Notes under the pieces: model-generated
What the model saw: the letters and a program-made list of their open reading frames with translations, nothing else
The model's database searches: none
What the model was told of the DNA's origin: nothing
Assembly: GCA_900239685.1 (NCBI GenBank)
Contig: OENT01000165.1
Coordinates: 113,648 to 177,647, forward strand
Reading direction: 5' to 3'
Length of the DNA: 64,000 bases
Source of the DNA: Rotaria macrura
Taxonomy: Eukaryota; Rotifera; Eurotatoria; Philodinida; Philodinidae
Made by a program: the position numbers and the translations under genes
Part shown: positions 10,814-25,600 of the stretch, in pieces
Position numbering within the stretch: position 1 is the stretch's first letter
How the letters are laid out: the number at the start of each line of letters is the position of its first letter

Positions 10814-13800
10814 TCCTTTAACAACATTTATACACGATAAAATAAATATATAAAAAGTTTCTTTGTTGTATCTATCGCTCAACACCATTAAAAATATTTG
10901 ACAAAAAAAAACTTTTTTTCTTGATTTAATAAATCAGAGAGCCCATCCTATCGTCGAGTACATGTAATTGAACTTATTCTTGATGAGTTCAAATATAATT
11001 ATTTTCATTGATATTTTAAACTGTATATTTCAAATATTAGAGTATCTTTCAAAAAAAAATGTTTACTATTTAACACGTTTGCATTGTAGAAGCTTGTCAT
11101 TTGATGAGACATTGATAAATTAAGTATGACTGTTAGTCCTAAAATTCTAGTCATTGCGAGAGTGTCTATGTGTAAACATGATTATACTCTAGGGAAATAA
11201 ATGTCTAAAGGTTTAAATCAAAATCAATCCATGTTTTCACATAGAAACATTAAAGAAAATTCTTTTTTTCTTGTTCATGTTTTTTTTATGTATGTTTGAT
11301 TTGGTGCAAGTAAGGATAGATTCAAATTCTCAAATATAGTAAATAGAATTCGATGGTAGGAAAGAAAAAATGAGATTCTTAACGAAATCAATATTATTCG
11401 AAGAAGAACTACTTTAATCACCACTTATAATCGATAATAATCAGTTTGCTCAAAACAAAAAAGAATCGATCAGAGTCTTGTTTTTCTATTGAGTACCATT
11501 GAATATGAAATTGCCAAAGAACTTCATGCTATATTTGTATTAAGGCATGTTCTTGTCATTCCATTCAATACCAGAACAAGATGTATTAAACATCGTTATA
11601 CGACTATTTGTTCGAATACATGAAACAACAAAAAACTCCGTAAGACATGAGATTGTTTTGTATTTCCCAAAACACTAATGATGATTTCTTCTATCTATAT
11701 AAAAGTTAAATAAGATCAACAGAATGAAGTAATCAAATGAATAGCCGTGTATGAACCGATGTATAGATACTGTAAAAAACTATAGGGAATTTTTCAATTG
11801 AAACATCAATGTGATGTTTTTCAAACTAACTACCGAGAAATCATCTTAAACCTTATTTAATACTGTTTTCTTTAGTGCATATCGAAAGTAACGAAAAATG
11901 CTGTAAAATATTTTACAAACGATAAAATGCTTATGAAAACAGTTCGTTCTATTGAGCCAATAATAAAGCTAGTTATTCATGCTGAATAAATGTATTTAAG
12001 AATTCAATCCTGACCATGTTCATGACGATGATTATAGTTGTTGTAAGCGTCAAGAATACAGATGTACATTCTGTTTTTATGCAATTTTCGGTCAATCACA
12101 GAACCTTAAACTGGCGTTTTCGTAGCGGCAGTATTACTGCCTAAAAATTTAAAAATGTGCAAAAAAAGGTCAACAGTGATCATCGACGACCGAGCTTGCA
12201 TGACATGGGATATTCGATAGAAAACAATTACAGTCTGAAATTCGAAAAAAAAAAGAATACCATGGTTGAACACAGTTTGGTCTAGGTAATTTTAATAGTT
12301 GAACGTTTCTATAAGCAGCGTAAAATGATTCAACTAGTACAAACATATCTTCGAAATACGATATTGTTTACTCTTGTTTATTAATCCAATAACCATGTTA
12401 AATTATTACCATCAATACAGCAATCATTGTCTGAGTTCGTAAAACAGAAATAAGTTGAAAGTAGTGTTGTTGCATATCTACGTCTCATCAGTTTTACATC
12501 TGACGAACTGCATTCTGATGAACGAGTATTGTGAGTGTGTCTGTTTTAAATTGAAAGTATTAAATGAAATGCACTGTTTTGTTACTTATTTCTTATGCCA
12601 AACAAGAATGCAAATGTACAAAGATCATGAAGGTCATCTGCTTGATTCTTATTTGTACAAGATGCTTTTATTAATATTGATGCAAGCATTTTTCCGCTTG
12701 TCAATGAAAGATCAGACGTATCGCAATCTGCAAATCTAACTAGACATCTTTGTTTCCATTCTGCATACTGGTCTTTAATAACATTTGTATTCGTTTTTAT
12801 TGAATTCTAGATGCATGATGTAACATCAATCAACTCTTGTTAGACTATTTCGTATTAATCTGTCTACATTGCTTAACTACTTGAAACTACTGACTCGTAT
12901 CAAGTAGATACAATTAGATATGTTTTCTTTCATTAATATTAAAAAAATGACTGTGTAATTTCATAGCACTTCTATGATTTGTAAAATACTTGATAAAATA
13001 CAATTGAATTATTGAATTTTGTTGAAAACGAAAAGTAACACCTTCTGTGTCATGAGTATCTCAACGGTTATCTATGGTACTCTGTTGAAGTGAAAACGAT
13101 GATATACCCTACAGCAGAAGCAGAAGAAAAATAAAGAGAATCTGGGAAGTATACTGTATAAGTAAAAAATATTTCTGTTATTTTTTTGTGTTATCAATTT
13201 CTTGAGTTGCACTTAGATAAATTTGTGCTACCAACCAAATTAATCAAGTTATGTAAATAGTCTTTTAAATTCTAAATTCTAGCTTCATATTTCTATATAA
13301 ATATTTTATAGCTTTTTCCAAATACTAATGCTTTGCCGAAAGTGTTTGATCAATTACAGGTTGAAAAAATTTACAAACGATGTTCTACCTACTTCATATC
13401 ATTCACCGATACTAAAGCGAATGAAAAATTTGACAGGTCTTTTGGTGATTAACTTTTAATTTTAAGTCATTTTCGAATGAGTATTATCAACTGATCAAGT
13501 ATCTCTTATCGTAAGTTAAGGCTATGTCAAGTTTGAATACGTAAATCCACATCTTTTAGACTACTGATATGCATATTTTGTTTTTGAAATTAATACACAC
13601 CAGAACGCTATCCGATCAAAGATTGATCTAGACATCACTGTGAACTAGTGAAAAGAAACTGCTTTGAAGGAAAGTTCAAGTATTTTCGAGATACTTCTGT
13701 TTTCTTCATGAATATTTGTTTATTGACTCAGGATATATTCAGATTTATTGATAACAATGACATAAGAATACTTCGAGGCTAGATTTTCCTAATCATATTA

Positions 13801-16800
13801 CTACTGATCTAACAAGAACAAAATACACTGACTTAGAAACTCTTCGTCCATTTACTCTAAATCAATCGTAGATTTCATTCGTTATTTGCATCTGTATAAG
13901 AGCCTTTGCTGCTATCAATCATTACTGGGGACAGCTTATCGGTGAAACTTGAGAAGAAAGATAGAAGATTTTCAAAACGGATCGAACACCTCTTGGTAAA
14001 CCACTTTAAATTGTACGTCTCGATGGATAATGTTATTTGATATTTTTTTCGTTACTCTGGTTACTCTGTCATATTGAAAATACCAAAGAGTGATGAATGA
14101 ACACTATTACACAATCTTGATTACCATTCTTCATTTTTAGGAATGCTATAACTACTGCATTAAACAGTGTAGTAAATGAAAAAAAAATGCACTCTAGATA
14201 TCATTATACGCTACAGGATTGTAATCGCAGCGTTAATTTTACCGAGTCGAATAGTTTCACTGCGAAAAAATATAATGTCAGCTAATTTTCAAGTTAGCAT
14301 CTTCATTTGATCCAATGATAATTGAAGATGAACTGGTATCAGTGAGCTAGTGATCATTCTACTCATCTGGATAATAAAATACGAGTTGTACACAATCAAT
14401 TTAAGTCAAACCCGTATTGCAATGAACCATTTATTCTTGTAGCTGTGACGCAATAATTACAGGCATAGCATAGTGGGATACGATATACTGAAGGTTGTAT
14501 GATATCAGAATACAATTAACATGATCCTGTTTCTAAACGGTCCTTTGAATTGCTGTATTCGATCACAACTTATCATAGTTGTATGACAAAGTTATAGGGT
14601 GAAAGAAAAACGATTCGTCGAACGACTCGTCCTAAACATGATTGCTCCTTGAATAGAGATATTCTTCATGCCTTGAATTTATCAAATGTTATACCAAATA
14701 CTTCATATTATTCCTTAATTTGATCAATTTGTTGTAAGTCGTCTACTGTTCATTCTTTTTGTAGATTTTTGGATGGATGCTCAAATTTCATCACAAGAAC
14801 CATAGATTGTGTCTAAATATTATTTTAAAAAAAACAACCAGAATATTTTTTCGAAATAATAGAACTTTAGAATTCACTTATACGTTCATAGTATCCTAGA
14901 CATGATGGTTATAAATATTCTATTTCGCTGTAGCTCTACTCTATACAATCCTTCGTGATTAAATATAAATTAAAAATTACGTTACATGGCAACGCTGTTT
15001 TTGGAAAGACCATATCGTCGACACTAACGAATTTACATAAAATTAGAACACTCATGTGCTGCACTTCACATTGATACAGTCTTACTGAATCCAATAGGAT
15101 TATGATATAGCAAGGCTCGCACACATTCCATTCTTAATTGCATTGGATGCCATACACATCTGAATTGTTCAATGGAGGACAGTGTTCGACTTGTCTATCG
15201 AACAATCGTTTTATTACAAGCTCATGTTTATTTTCCTTATATATTTTTTGCAAAAATTTATTATCTTAATTTCATTGAAATCAATGAGAACCCTACATAG
15301 TTGCTACTAGTTACCTATTAATATTTTCATACTAATATCAACTCTTAGATGACGCTCACATTTTTTATAATTAACTTTTTACAAATTAGCTGCTTTGTAA
15401 GTTTTAGAACAAGCTATACGTAAAGTAATCTGAACGGAAATGAATCTGAAAAAGTACTCACTAGTGAGATTTAACTCAATTCAATATCTCATATTCGTAT
15501 ATTAGTCATCTTTATTGATCGTCAAAGAATAACTGTGCCTGACAATCGAGAGGACGACAAACGCTCATATACTGTCAGTTAAAGGAAAAATATAGATTCC
15601 ATCATGAATGTGCACTATTAGAAGACATGACGAAAGATCATTTGTAAGATTTATGATTATGTGAAACGAATGGATGATGAACAGTGGAGAGAATAAGATA
15701 CTGCTGACTCTTTCGGAAGTTTATTAAAAGGAAAAATTAAAAGAGAAAACAAAATTCGAAAAATCATGACAAATGTATCCGTGAATAAACTGGAATTCTG
15801 TAGAAAGATTAAGAAAGTATTTCTTTGTCGAGACGAATAGATAATGACCTTGACTATACAGTCGGTTTACATTCACCGATAGTACAATGACGTTCATGAT
15901 AGGTGTCTGTAATAAATTCCTGTTGTAATAGAGTCAGCTATCCCCTTATTAAAATTTCTCGTGACAACTGGCCATATTTTAAGAGAATTTATTTTTAACG
16001 CTATGTCTGTCTTGACAAGAGTATCAATCTTTTTTAGTATGATTGAAAGCCATCATGGTTTTCAAAATTTAGCAGGAATACATTTGAATTGCAACGATAT
16101 TTTTTAGTGAAGAATACAGAGACTTTCCGAAGGAAAAATGTTTCAGTAATCGAATTGATACATTGTTGCAAATTTTAGTCTCCCACGAGGATATTCATTA
16201 GAATGCTGCAAGCATCCGAGCCATTGATTTGAGAAGAAAATGAGAAATCAAGAAAAACAAATGAAGGAAACAGAAAGAAGATTTTTAACTGTCTATCAAT
16301 ACATGGAAAGACAAGCGAAACAAGACTTATGATTAATATACTTCCATGTATCATATGTATGCTCCTAACAACGGTTGTTTTTCAAACTTTTGCTTTTTAT
16401 ATCGATTCTCTCAAATTTTAATAAATTAAAAATAATTTATCATCCCTATTAAACACTCTATGAATGAATTTCTCTCATTGATATCACAGTCTACTCAATG
16501 CAATGTGAGCACTGTGTAGGATATATTTAGAAAATTTTTTACTATTGCAAATTAGCATAAAAAAGAAACTTTATAATTATTCTACAAAAGAAATTTTCTG
16601 ATTGAGTTTTCCAAGTTTCTCCTCTTGAAAACAATGCATCGTTTTGTGAGAGGTTAATGAAAACTACGATTCACTACAGAGACTTCATTTTGAAAAACTA
16701 TTTCTGTCCACCATGGTGTGCAACTCTAGACAAGCTTTTTGATGGCATGCTTAGCAAATTTTCTCAGGCGATCAAGCATGCATACACCTACATAGATGTA

Positions 16801-17860
16801 TTGTTAAACATAGTTGAGTTTCAAGAAAACATGTAGTTACTGAAACGTTTTTGTAGATGTTGCTTGAATTACTGACTATTCTATTGTAAAATTGAATAGA
16901 ACTCATCAAGATATCCTTGGAACACAAATATGAGACATGAGAGTAGTTTTTAAACATATGATGCATATATATATATATATATTCGAAGAGTATCTACCCA
17001 AATTTACCCCCATGATGGGAATTAAAGTTGCCTACGCGCATGAACATTTAAAAAACAAAACGTAACTTGAGTATTCAATGCCTCATTAAACTTAAGAACT
17101 AAGGAAATTGAAAAGGGTGTACTAAAATAATGAAACGGATATGGCAATCGATGTAGTTCGATTTCCTTAACTAAATATGACACTTCAATGAGAACATAAT
17201 ATAATGATTCTGTTTGTAATCAAAATGATAGAAATGAGTTCAACACTATTTCGATTGTGATTCATGACTCTGAAAAACTTGAGTTTCTTCGCCTTATTCA
17301 TCCATTCAAAAAACATTTCGCCTTGGTTTTATGTAAAAATTAAATTAAATCATAATTATCTTTAATTTCGTATAAAATGAACTGGAGCGACCTATCATGG
17401 CAAATTGAAAACCACATACAATAACTGTGTCTCTAACACTATAGGGTACATTAATACCTATTTAAGTGTTGGTAGATTATCGTCTACGTAGTATCGAAAC
17501 TGTTGAGCTTGGACATTATGACATTTCATTGAAAAGAATTACATGTACTGTTGATGGACTGGAAAGAATCAATTGTTAATCAAGAGAATACTTTAATGTC
17601 TGAGAAAAAAATTAATGAAAATAGAAACACAAATCTTAGTTGAAAGAACCAGAAGAATTCGATTCTCATTCGTTTAACAGTGGTGCTTTTAGGTCGTTTG
17701 AGGGAATATATGTGTATGATGATATAAGTATGAAATGAACATGGGATTCCAACTGAGAACCCAAACCACATCATATATGCATCTCGTTCAAGCTTTAACT
17801 ACTAATTTAGTGTAGGAAATGATTGATGATTGTAAAGAGCTGTATATAAATCGCAAAAAA
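10814..17860. other. 7-kb gene-poor region
   Basis: Open frames reach about 94 codons (12455-12739) but have no domain, no signal-like order and AT-driven composition. A short hairpin GGCAGTATTACTGCC occurs near 12127. A TA run lies at 16964-16982. No RNA gene or transposon end was recognised. Confidence 0.55.
10841..10846 (+). terminator. AATAAA poly(A) signal, neuropeptide gene
   Basis: The hexamer lies 27 nt after the stop codon, implying a very short 3' UTR. Confidence 0.65.
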
Positions 17861-17879
17861 AATTGTTTTTTCAAATATA

Positions 17880-18964
17880 CGATATATTGCCAATCATTAA
17901 TGTAGTCAAATATTTTTCTCGAACTAAATATAAAAGAATAACTGCTTACGTAAATCATCGAATCAAATGAAAATATACATCCAGTGGAAGTAAAAGTTGA
18001 AAACACGATTATTAAACCACTGGATTATACAAGATACTTGGGTGTCATAATAGACAAACAACTGAATTGGAGAAATCATCTCGATTATATCGAAACTGAG
18101 ATTGCTCCTCGGATCGGTCTACTTCGGTATTTATCGAGAGCAGCATATGAACCCAACAAAAATACGATGATAAACATCTTTAAATCAATTGTACGCACGG
18201 TTATCACTTATGGTTATTCCGTTCTACTGACTGCAAATCAAAACGTATGGAACCGATTACAAATCATACAAAACAAGGCACTCCGTGCTGCACTCGGTTT
18301 TCCTATATACACTTCAGTAGAATATATCCACAAAATTAGTAATATCCCCAAAATTAAAGATTATTCAATATCATTACTTGAACAATCTATTGAAAAAGCA
18401 ACAGCAAATAATGATATTATGTTAAAGGATCATCTTCAAGATATTTTAAACAACGTTTAAAAGCAAAATCGAGAAGAAACAACACTCTTAAATATAATAT
18501 CATCCTCGAGAAACTTAACCAATGTTAAGTCAACCGAATTCATATGGAATTCACTATATATGAATCTCGTTTACATATGTAGCTATGTTTTATGTCCTTC
18601 ATCTTCATGCATACTATGAAGGGAAGTAAAACTAACTACTTGTATGTTCGTTTTCGTACATACAGCTATTTCTTTCTCCTCCTTCATTCTCATATGTAAT
18701 ATGGAACAACTACACCACAACGTCGACCTTTTTACAAGATACCCTCATCCAATACCAATACCACATCTCCAACACATCTTCACACCACAATTTAACCATC
18801 AAAAAAAATCTTCGAGACAAAAGACTGATGTCATGTTTCTCTTTCTTTCCCTTCCAGCTTTTCTTGACAATACTTTCTGTTGTTTTGTTCAGTTTTGCTT
18901 TTATGTTTTCGCTTCGTCAGTATTGTCATCCTTTAACATCAATAAAGCTTTGTCTCCAAAAAAA
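17880..18964 (+). mobile_element. 5'-truncated non-LTR retrotransposon (LINE, Jockey-like) remnant
   Basis: The block contains the C-terminal end of a LINE reverse transcriptase (17984-18460), a ~480-nt 3' UTR of compositionally distinct, C-richer sequence, an AATAAA at 18941-18946 and a terminal A7 run at 18958-18964. Target-primed reverse transcription typically gives this shape: 5' truncation and a 3' A tail. Upstream of the open frame, a possible continuation (FSRTKYKRITAYVNHRI, about 17910-17960) lies in another frame, so a frameshift is likely. The 5' boundary is uncertain. Confidence 0.7.
17984..18460 (+). pseudogene. LINE reverse transcriptase C-terminal fragment
   Basis: A 158-codon open frame starts near a GTG and includes YLGVIIDKQLNWRNHL, the conserved post-palm segment of Jockey/I-clade reverse transcriptases. 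It is followed by the thumb-region pattern with ITYGYSVLLTA, LQIIQNKALRAALGFP and NIPKIKDY. The catalytic palm motifs (including the YxDD box), the endonuclease and any ORF1 are absent. A stop at 17951 blocks this frame just upstream. It cannot encode a functional enzyme. The protein match is by motif memory, so the clade is tentative. Confidence 0.8.
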
Positions 18965-21900
18965 CATGAAAATATAAATTGTTACTTTGATATGCGGTAT
19001 GACTGAAAACTGGACTATTTCCTAATAGTATGATACAGCACATACTGAGCCAAAAAGTCTCTCATGCCTATTTCGATGCCAGGCTTTAATCATTTGAAGA
19101 TCTTTATGCGTCTCGATTCAAGTGATTGTAAGAGAATATTGTAAGAAGTTTATTATCATAGTGACCAGAAATCATACAGAGTTAGACGATGTTTGTGCTT
19201 TAGCAAACGGCGTGACAGTCAAATTTGATTGTTGATCAAATCAACAGACTAATACAGTTATGTAATTGTAGTTAATCGAAGTTATTAAATATTTTTATTT
19301 ATTATCACAAGTTTGTAAAACTAAACTACATGTTGATCAACGTGAACAAGTAAGATCAGTTAAAATTCTCTGGCCCCCTTCTAATCACAGATGATAGTGA
19401 ATTTTGTTCCATGTCAATGTAACCTCTAGTACTTATTATTTTTAATAATCTATACTGTCTTGCATGTGGATAAATGTAATTCAACTGAATCAATTCTCTA
19501 CGTTCAATATTAATGAAATATATTAGACTAGAAATACTAAAGATGATGTTCTGTGATTTAACTTCGAATTGATTGTAAAACTACACATAAATTTCTTGTT
19601 AGTAAACATAATATTGCATGCTAACTGATGATATCCACTGATATTTGTATTTGATGTAAGATACTTTAGATGCAAAGGGACAAAACATCATCTGCATTAT
19701 TTCTCGTTTAGTAAAGAAAATTTATCCTATACTTAACTGATATTTTTAGTAGATAAATTATGCAAATTATTCTCTCTTATAGAAAAAATGTTTACTTTAT
19801 ATATGTGTTGATATTATTTTTGAATAAACGAATGGCAAAACTAATCATTTCAATTTTAAAATGAATCTTACGTAAGTTTATATCTAATACAGAAATCGTC
19901 AACTACGTACCAATGGGGAGATCAATATCGACTATACCTTGATATCAGTTGAGGAATATAATCAATTTGTCTCCTCTCTCTGAGTTGAGACTAATCCAAT
20001 ATATATATACTAGTACTGAATGTTTCATCTAGATTTTCTCTGCCAAATGGTTACCATTCACTAGACACACAAGACAAAATAGTAAACTGACAATATCCAT
20101 GAAAATAATGATGAGGGGAATTTTTTGATACATTTCAATATGTATTATCAACTACACAATATTATTAATATATCTTGCTTGTAAACTATCTGACTACTCA
20201 ATCAAAGAAATTCCTATACAAAAGTTTTGCATTATCGATATTGGAGGGTGCCACTTGAATAAACATATAGGTTTATTTTAAATCTTTTGTCTATTGCTTT
20301 ATCTTTGAGATAATGAACATCCTCTTCATTTCACAAGAGTTCGATTATTATCATTTAGCAATGATGAAATTATATGTCATATGTTTTTCTTTCTTCTTAT
20401 AGCAATGAAACTCATAGGATAATTCATAACTTTTCGTTGATTAGTTGTTGTTATTTAAGATTTTTACATGAATCATAATAAAAATTTATTTCAGGATTTT
20501 TCTTTTAAACTAGATGAAAAATATTTTCGTGTTTGATGATTAACTAATTTAGATAATGCTTATTCATCAAAACGATAATCAATATAAATTTCTTTTCTAT
20601 TATTTAGAACATGTATTATTGAAATAAAAGCAGTTGTACAATCGATCAGTCTAGAAATAATCAGTATACTATCAATAAATATGTAACGTGCTTCATGAAA
20701 ATGGCAATTATCGTTTCGATTATGATTTTTTCCTGGAAAACGTTTATTGCATTTGTATCACAACAATATCAACATATCTGTAATCGTGTATGTACAGTAT
20801 TATGAATCTATATGTGACTGGATTGATTAGATCATTGAATTAGTTGCTAGTTTTCAATTGCATTGTTTCAAAGACATAATCATAATAACATAATTGTTAT
20901 ATCATATGATCCATTAGTAATCTACTAAAGTGATTCTATCACTTACAGATGATCATTTGTCAACAAATTTTGCTTCACATCAGAATTCTATTTCTCTAAA
21001 CTATAGAGATTTGGAGCATTATATAGATGAACAAAAACAAATCCATTCTAATCACGAACTTCAATTCACTTGAGTCCCACGTATATATTTCATAAGTTTT
21101 CTTTTTCTTTTATATAAGATATTAACTTATTTTGAAACATATTCCAAAATCTGTATTTTCCTCCGAATAATCGATTTGCAGTGCATATAACTACATGTAG
21201 ATTGCATTCATCGTTCTACTATCTAGAATTTTCAAAGGTGTTTTTCTTCGTACGAGTTGAGTTATTCAAAGCATAAAACTTCTTACCTTTTATAACGCTA
21301 TAATATCATTCTCATTTGATGATTCTTTTTTCTGTCCAACGTCTACTCAACTGAAAATTAGACAATTTAAAAACTTCCTTATTCCATCCACATCGATGTA
21401 TCATCTATATCGTTTTTGGAGTTTTTTAATTATCATATAGTATGATCTGGTGTCTGTATTTGGGTGTTTCCCTAAGTGATACCTATCGAAATCCATACTA
21501 TCCTCTGGATGCAATGTACATTCTTAATTAGTTTTTCAAAGTGTCTCTCCTCATAAACGATTCTATAGCAGTAAAAAGCTGCAAAAAACAGAGATCTTTC
21601 TCTAACAGTTTATGTGAATCTTGAATAGATCAGATGAAATAAAGTTGCATTGGCATATTATCATTTGACAAATATAACTTGCCTCTCTTGTGCAAAGAAG
21701 AAGATGCTAACCATTTAACTTTTTTCTAGAATTTCTTTTTCTCTTTTTGATCATAATTTTATAGATTAATATATCACGAAACGATTACTTTCAAATATAA
21801 AGAGGAAATATATCAAACTAGACATTCTATCCTTAGTATTAATGTCTTTGTCTATTACATATCATAGATACGTTTTCATGTTGAAGTGGCCAAACTCCGG

Positions 21901-22650
21901 CCAACCAACAAGAATAGAGAAAAAAATAAAAAGCACTATTGAAAATTTGAAATATTGACATATTAAATTTAGTACATAGTCTGCAAGTGATCATATTCGA
22001 ATAATTCGGTTATTATTCGTCCAAAGCAACTAATATTTTCAAGTATATTAATTTACTACGACGTCCATTGCTTGAATCTGAGTATGACTTAACCTTCTCA
22101 TAGTATACAACACATGTTTCCATCTTTATTTACATGTAATTACAATCCAATGTAAGATTTGTCTGATATAATAATGACGTAAGTGACTGAAATTCATGAT
22201 TCTCGTGATTAAAGATTGTATTATGACGTCACAATATCACTTGCGGTCATACAGACAGCCTAGTAAAAGGAACATCTGTATTTGGTCTCTGATATTGTTC
22301 AAACATATAAATGCACAATGTTTAATTGTATGCTTGAGTGCTAAGAATACAGTATATGGTTTCGTTCGTATTCAGATGTGCATATTAAACTGGCTGGGTG
22401 TTTTTTTTATGCAATACACGCACACACTCTCTTTCGGGCTACATATTGCATCGTATATATATATATATATTGAACGCTGTATATCTACATACATGTATGT
22501 GTGTTTTACTCGATCATTATCATCGAAGTGCACAGAAGATAGACAGGAGAAAAAAAACGAAGCAAATGTTCATTGACACGATTCATTGATCCATTTTATA
22601 ACCGAGCATTTATACGAACACAAATCATCGTTTTTTGCTTTATATTCAAC
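18965..22650. other. 3.7-kb gene-poor region upstream of nidogen
   Basis: I see no gene. Short open frames near 22196-22590 are AT-driven and overlap a TA run (22456-22470). The last few hundred bases should contain the nidogen promoter, but no defined element stands out. Confidence 0.55.
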
Positions 22651-25600
22651 ATGTTCTTGTCCTATAAAAATCAAAAGGCAATTTTTTGTCTTTTGACTTT
22701 ACTCTGTTTTGATAGTCGTAGTCAATGTATTGACGAATCGAATTTTTTCATTTATAAAAACGGCATTGAATTGCCAAAAGAAGATGATACACATTCAGAA
22801 CAAGTTATTCTTTCACCTGAAATACCATTTATTACAACGATCTATGAAAGTGTTTATGTAAGTAGATTACTTTCTACTTTTGCAAACTCTCAAAGAAAAA
22901 ACAAACTTTTTGTTGTCTTTAGATTAATACCAATGGTTTTCTATCATTTTTATTACCAATAGCCTACTTTTTTCCTCAAATAACATTGACAAGTCACAGT
23001 GGATACGCAATCATTGCACCATTTTGGGCTGATATCGATGCTTCACTTAAAAATGGATCTATAACATACAAGTAAAACTTCACTTTTGCTCTATGCTTTG
23101 TTGATTCTACATAAATTTAAATAAATAAATTTATATGAATATATATATATTTTTTTTTTTCTTTTTTACTTCTATATAGATATACCAAAGACGAAGACTT
23201 ACTTCAAAAAGCGAAAGAACTAATCCAGCAAGGTTTTTCACAATCGAAAAATTTCCAACCTAAGTCAATACTGATTTGCACTTGGAAAGATGTTCATTCT
23301 TATTTAGATAAAGATAATAAGGTATGAATGATTCTGAAAAACAAAAAACGCTTCACTATAAATCAGTTAACTTGTCGTTCGAATAGAAAAACACGTTTCA
23401 AGTCGCCATTATCAGTGATGGTGTACAAACGTTTTCTATATTTATGTATGCAAGATTAGACTTCATCTCAGCTTATAGTCCAACAAAATTAGGTCGAGAA
23501 GATCGTTATGCTGAAGCAGGTTTTACGGATGGTACACCACAACAAACGACCGTTTTACCTGGATCAGGTGGAGAAGCAATGATCAATTTAGTCAAGTATG
23601 TCACACCAAGAGAAAGTATCCATGTCTATTACTAATATCGTCTACAGGGAATCAAACGTGGGTAAACCTGGTGTATGGATTTATTTAATCGGAGATCGAC
23701 GTCAGTATGGAAGATTTCGCATTGTACCAGCAGGCAGTGATGACGACTTTGAACAAACTTTTGGACCAATTCAATGTAAGTGTCACCTTGTTTTCTAAAT
23801 TAATATAGATATTTTTAGTATTTCACTGAACATGATATGATCGACTAACGTTGATTTATTTTTCTATAGCTCCTTATTCATCGAATATGTTTCAACAAGA
23901 ACGTCAAAATTCTTTTAATGAACAAGCAGCCGTTCCATCTACAACAACAATTCCACCGGGTACATATATTTACTGAACATCTTCAAATAGAAATTGTTCG
24001 TTCATGTTTCTTTTACTTTGTATGAAACTCTAGATGCTGTCGAATGTAAAACATGTTCTCGTAATGCTCAATGCGAAAATCAAGGCAATGGCTATTGTTG
24101 CCGTTGCCTTTTTCCATATCTGGGCTCTGGACTTCGATGTGAACGAGCCGGTAAACTTCATTTTTCATAATTGTTCGTTTGTCTAAACGTTCTTTGTTAA
24201 TTTTTCTACATAGAAAATTATCCGATTGTGGGTAAAATAAATGGTACAATTAATGGTCATAAAATAGATTCAGAATTACAAGGTTATGTGTACGTAGAAG
24301 ATGGTCGGATACATAATTCACTCTACAACATGCCTTTAATATATTCAAATCTTCAACAATTACTACCTTTATTTAATACATTAAATTGGTTATTTGGTTC
24401 TATTCATCGTTTTTCAGATCCTATCGAAAATGGTTTTGCTCTTACAGGTTAAAAGAAAAAATCAAAAGAGATGTTTTTTCCATTTATAAAATATATTTGT
24501 TTTTAATCTATTCTAAAACAGGTGGAGTGGTAAATCGTTCAGCTTTAATACGTTTTTTTGAGATCGATAACATAACGGAACAATCGGTTTTAAATGTTGA
24601 ACAATATTTTCGCGGCATTGAATCAGGTGTTCTTTATGTTGATACATATATTAATGGGAGTCTTCCACATCCGGAAGGAAATCTATCTGTTACGATAGGA
24701 AATCATAATATGAAGTATACTAAGCGATCATTAGGTATGTTAAGAAATCACACTACAACTTGTTCATATAGAAACCTCCAAACATTTCACAGGTCATTAC
24801 GACGCAAAATCATTGACAACTTATACATTAATATCAAAAGTTGATACAAACTCTAGTGTTGTTTATAACATGAGCTATGAAATTGAAGATAGTTTAACAT
24901 TTTATGAATGTCTACATAATCCACATCGATCAGCGAAAGAAATCGTCGTAACAAATCAAGATAATCATATTTATCATTCAATCGAAGATGCAACTATTCG
25001 GTTTTTTACTATCAGTAAATTTGGAACACAAGGTATAACAATATCAACATTGTGTAAAAGATAAATATTTACTGATATGTTTCATTTAGCTCCAAAATTT
25101 GATCCATGTGATTCTTCACCTTGCCATGGTTTTGCGCAATGTATAGCAAATTTAGAACAAAATTCATATGAATGTAAATGTAATTCAGGTTTCATCGGTG
25201 ATGGTGTTCGTCGATGTGATGGTAGGAATATTGAATCTTGTAAAAGATTTCGTTTACTTATTTTTTTTTTGTTTGTCTCAAAAGATATTAACGAATGTAT
25301 TCAAACACCATGCCATCCAAATGCAATTTGTACAAATACATACGGAAATTTTACATGTGAATGTAAACAAAATTATATTGGAAATGGATTTTTTTGTAAA
25401 CCAATCAATGATGGAAGTGAGACATAGAAGATTCTCTTTTTCTTTGCATATAGGATGCGTAACAAAGAAATTCGTTTAGTTGAAACATGTGTAACAAAAA
25501 TTTGTCCACAATTTTCAACTTGTATACAAGATCCACATATAAGACAAGCACGTTGTTTATGTAAGGAAGGTTGGCAAATGACAGATGATCATGAAATTAA

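Noticed and set aside
12455-12739. 94-codon open frame in the gene-poor region
   Set aside because: AT-driven composition, no domain or signal peptide order, and no linked exon. Length is unremarkable for DNA this AT-rich.
18644-19006. 120-codon open frame after the LINE reverse transcriptase
   Set aside because: It lies in the presumed LINE 3' UTR, starts at a non-ATG codon and shows no motif. The AATAAA and A run sit inside it.
22196-22576. Open frames just upstream of nidogen
   Set aside because: They overlap a TA repeat and have no domain. The nidogen signal peptide starts later, at 22651.
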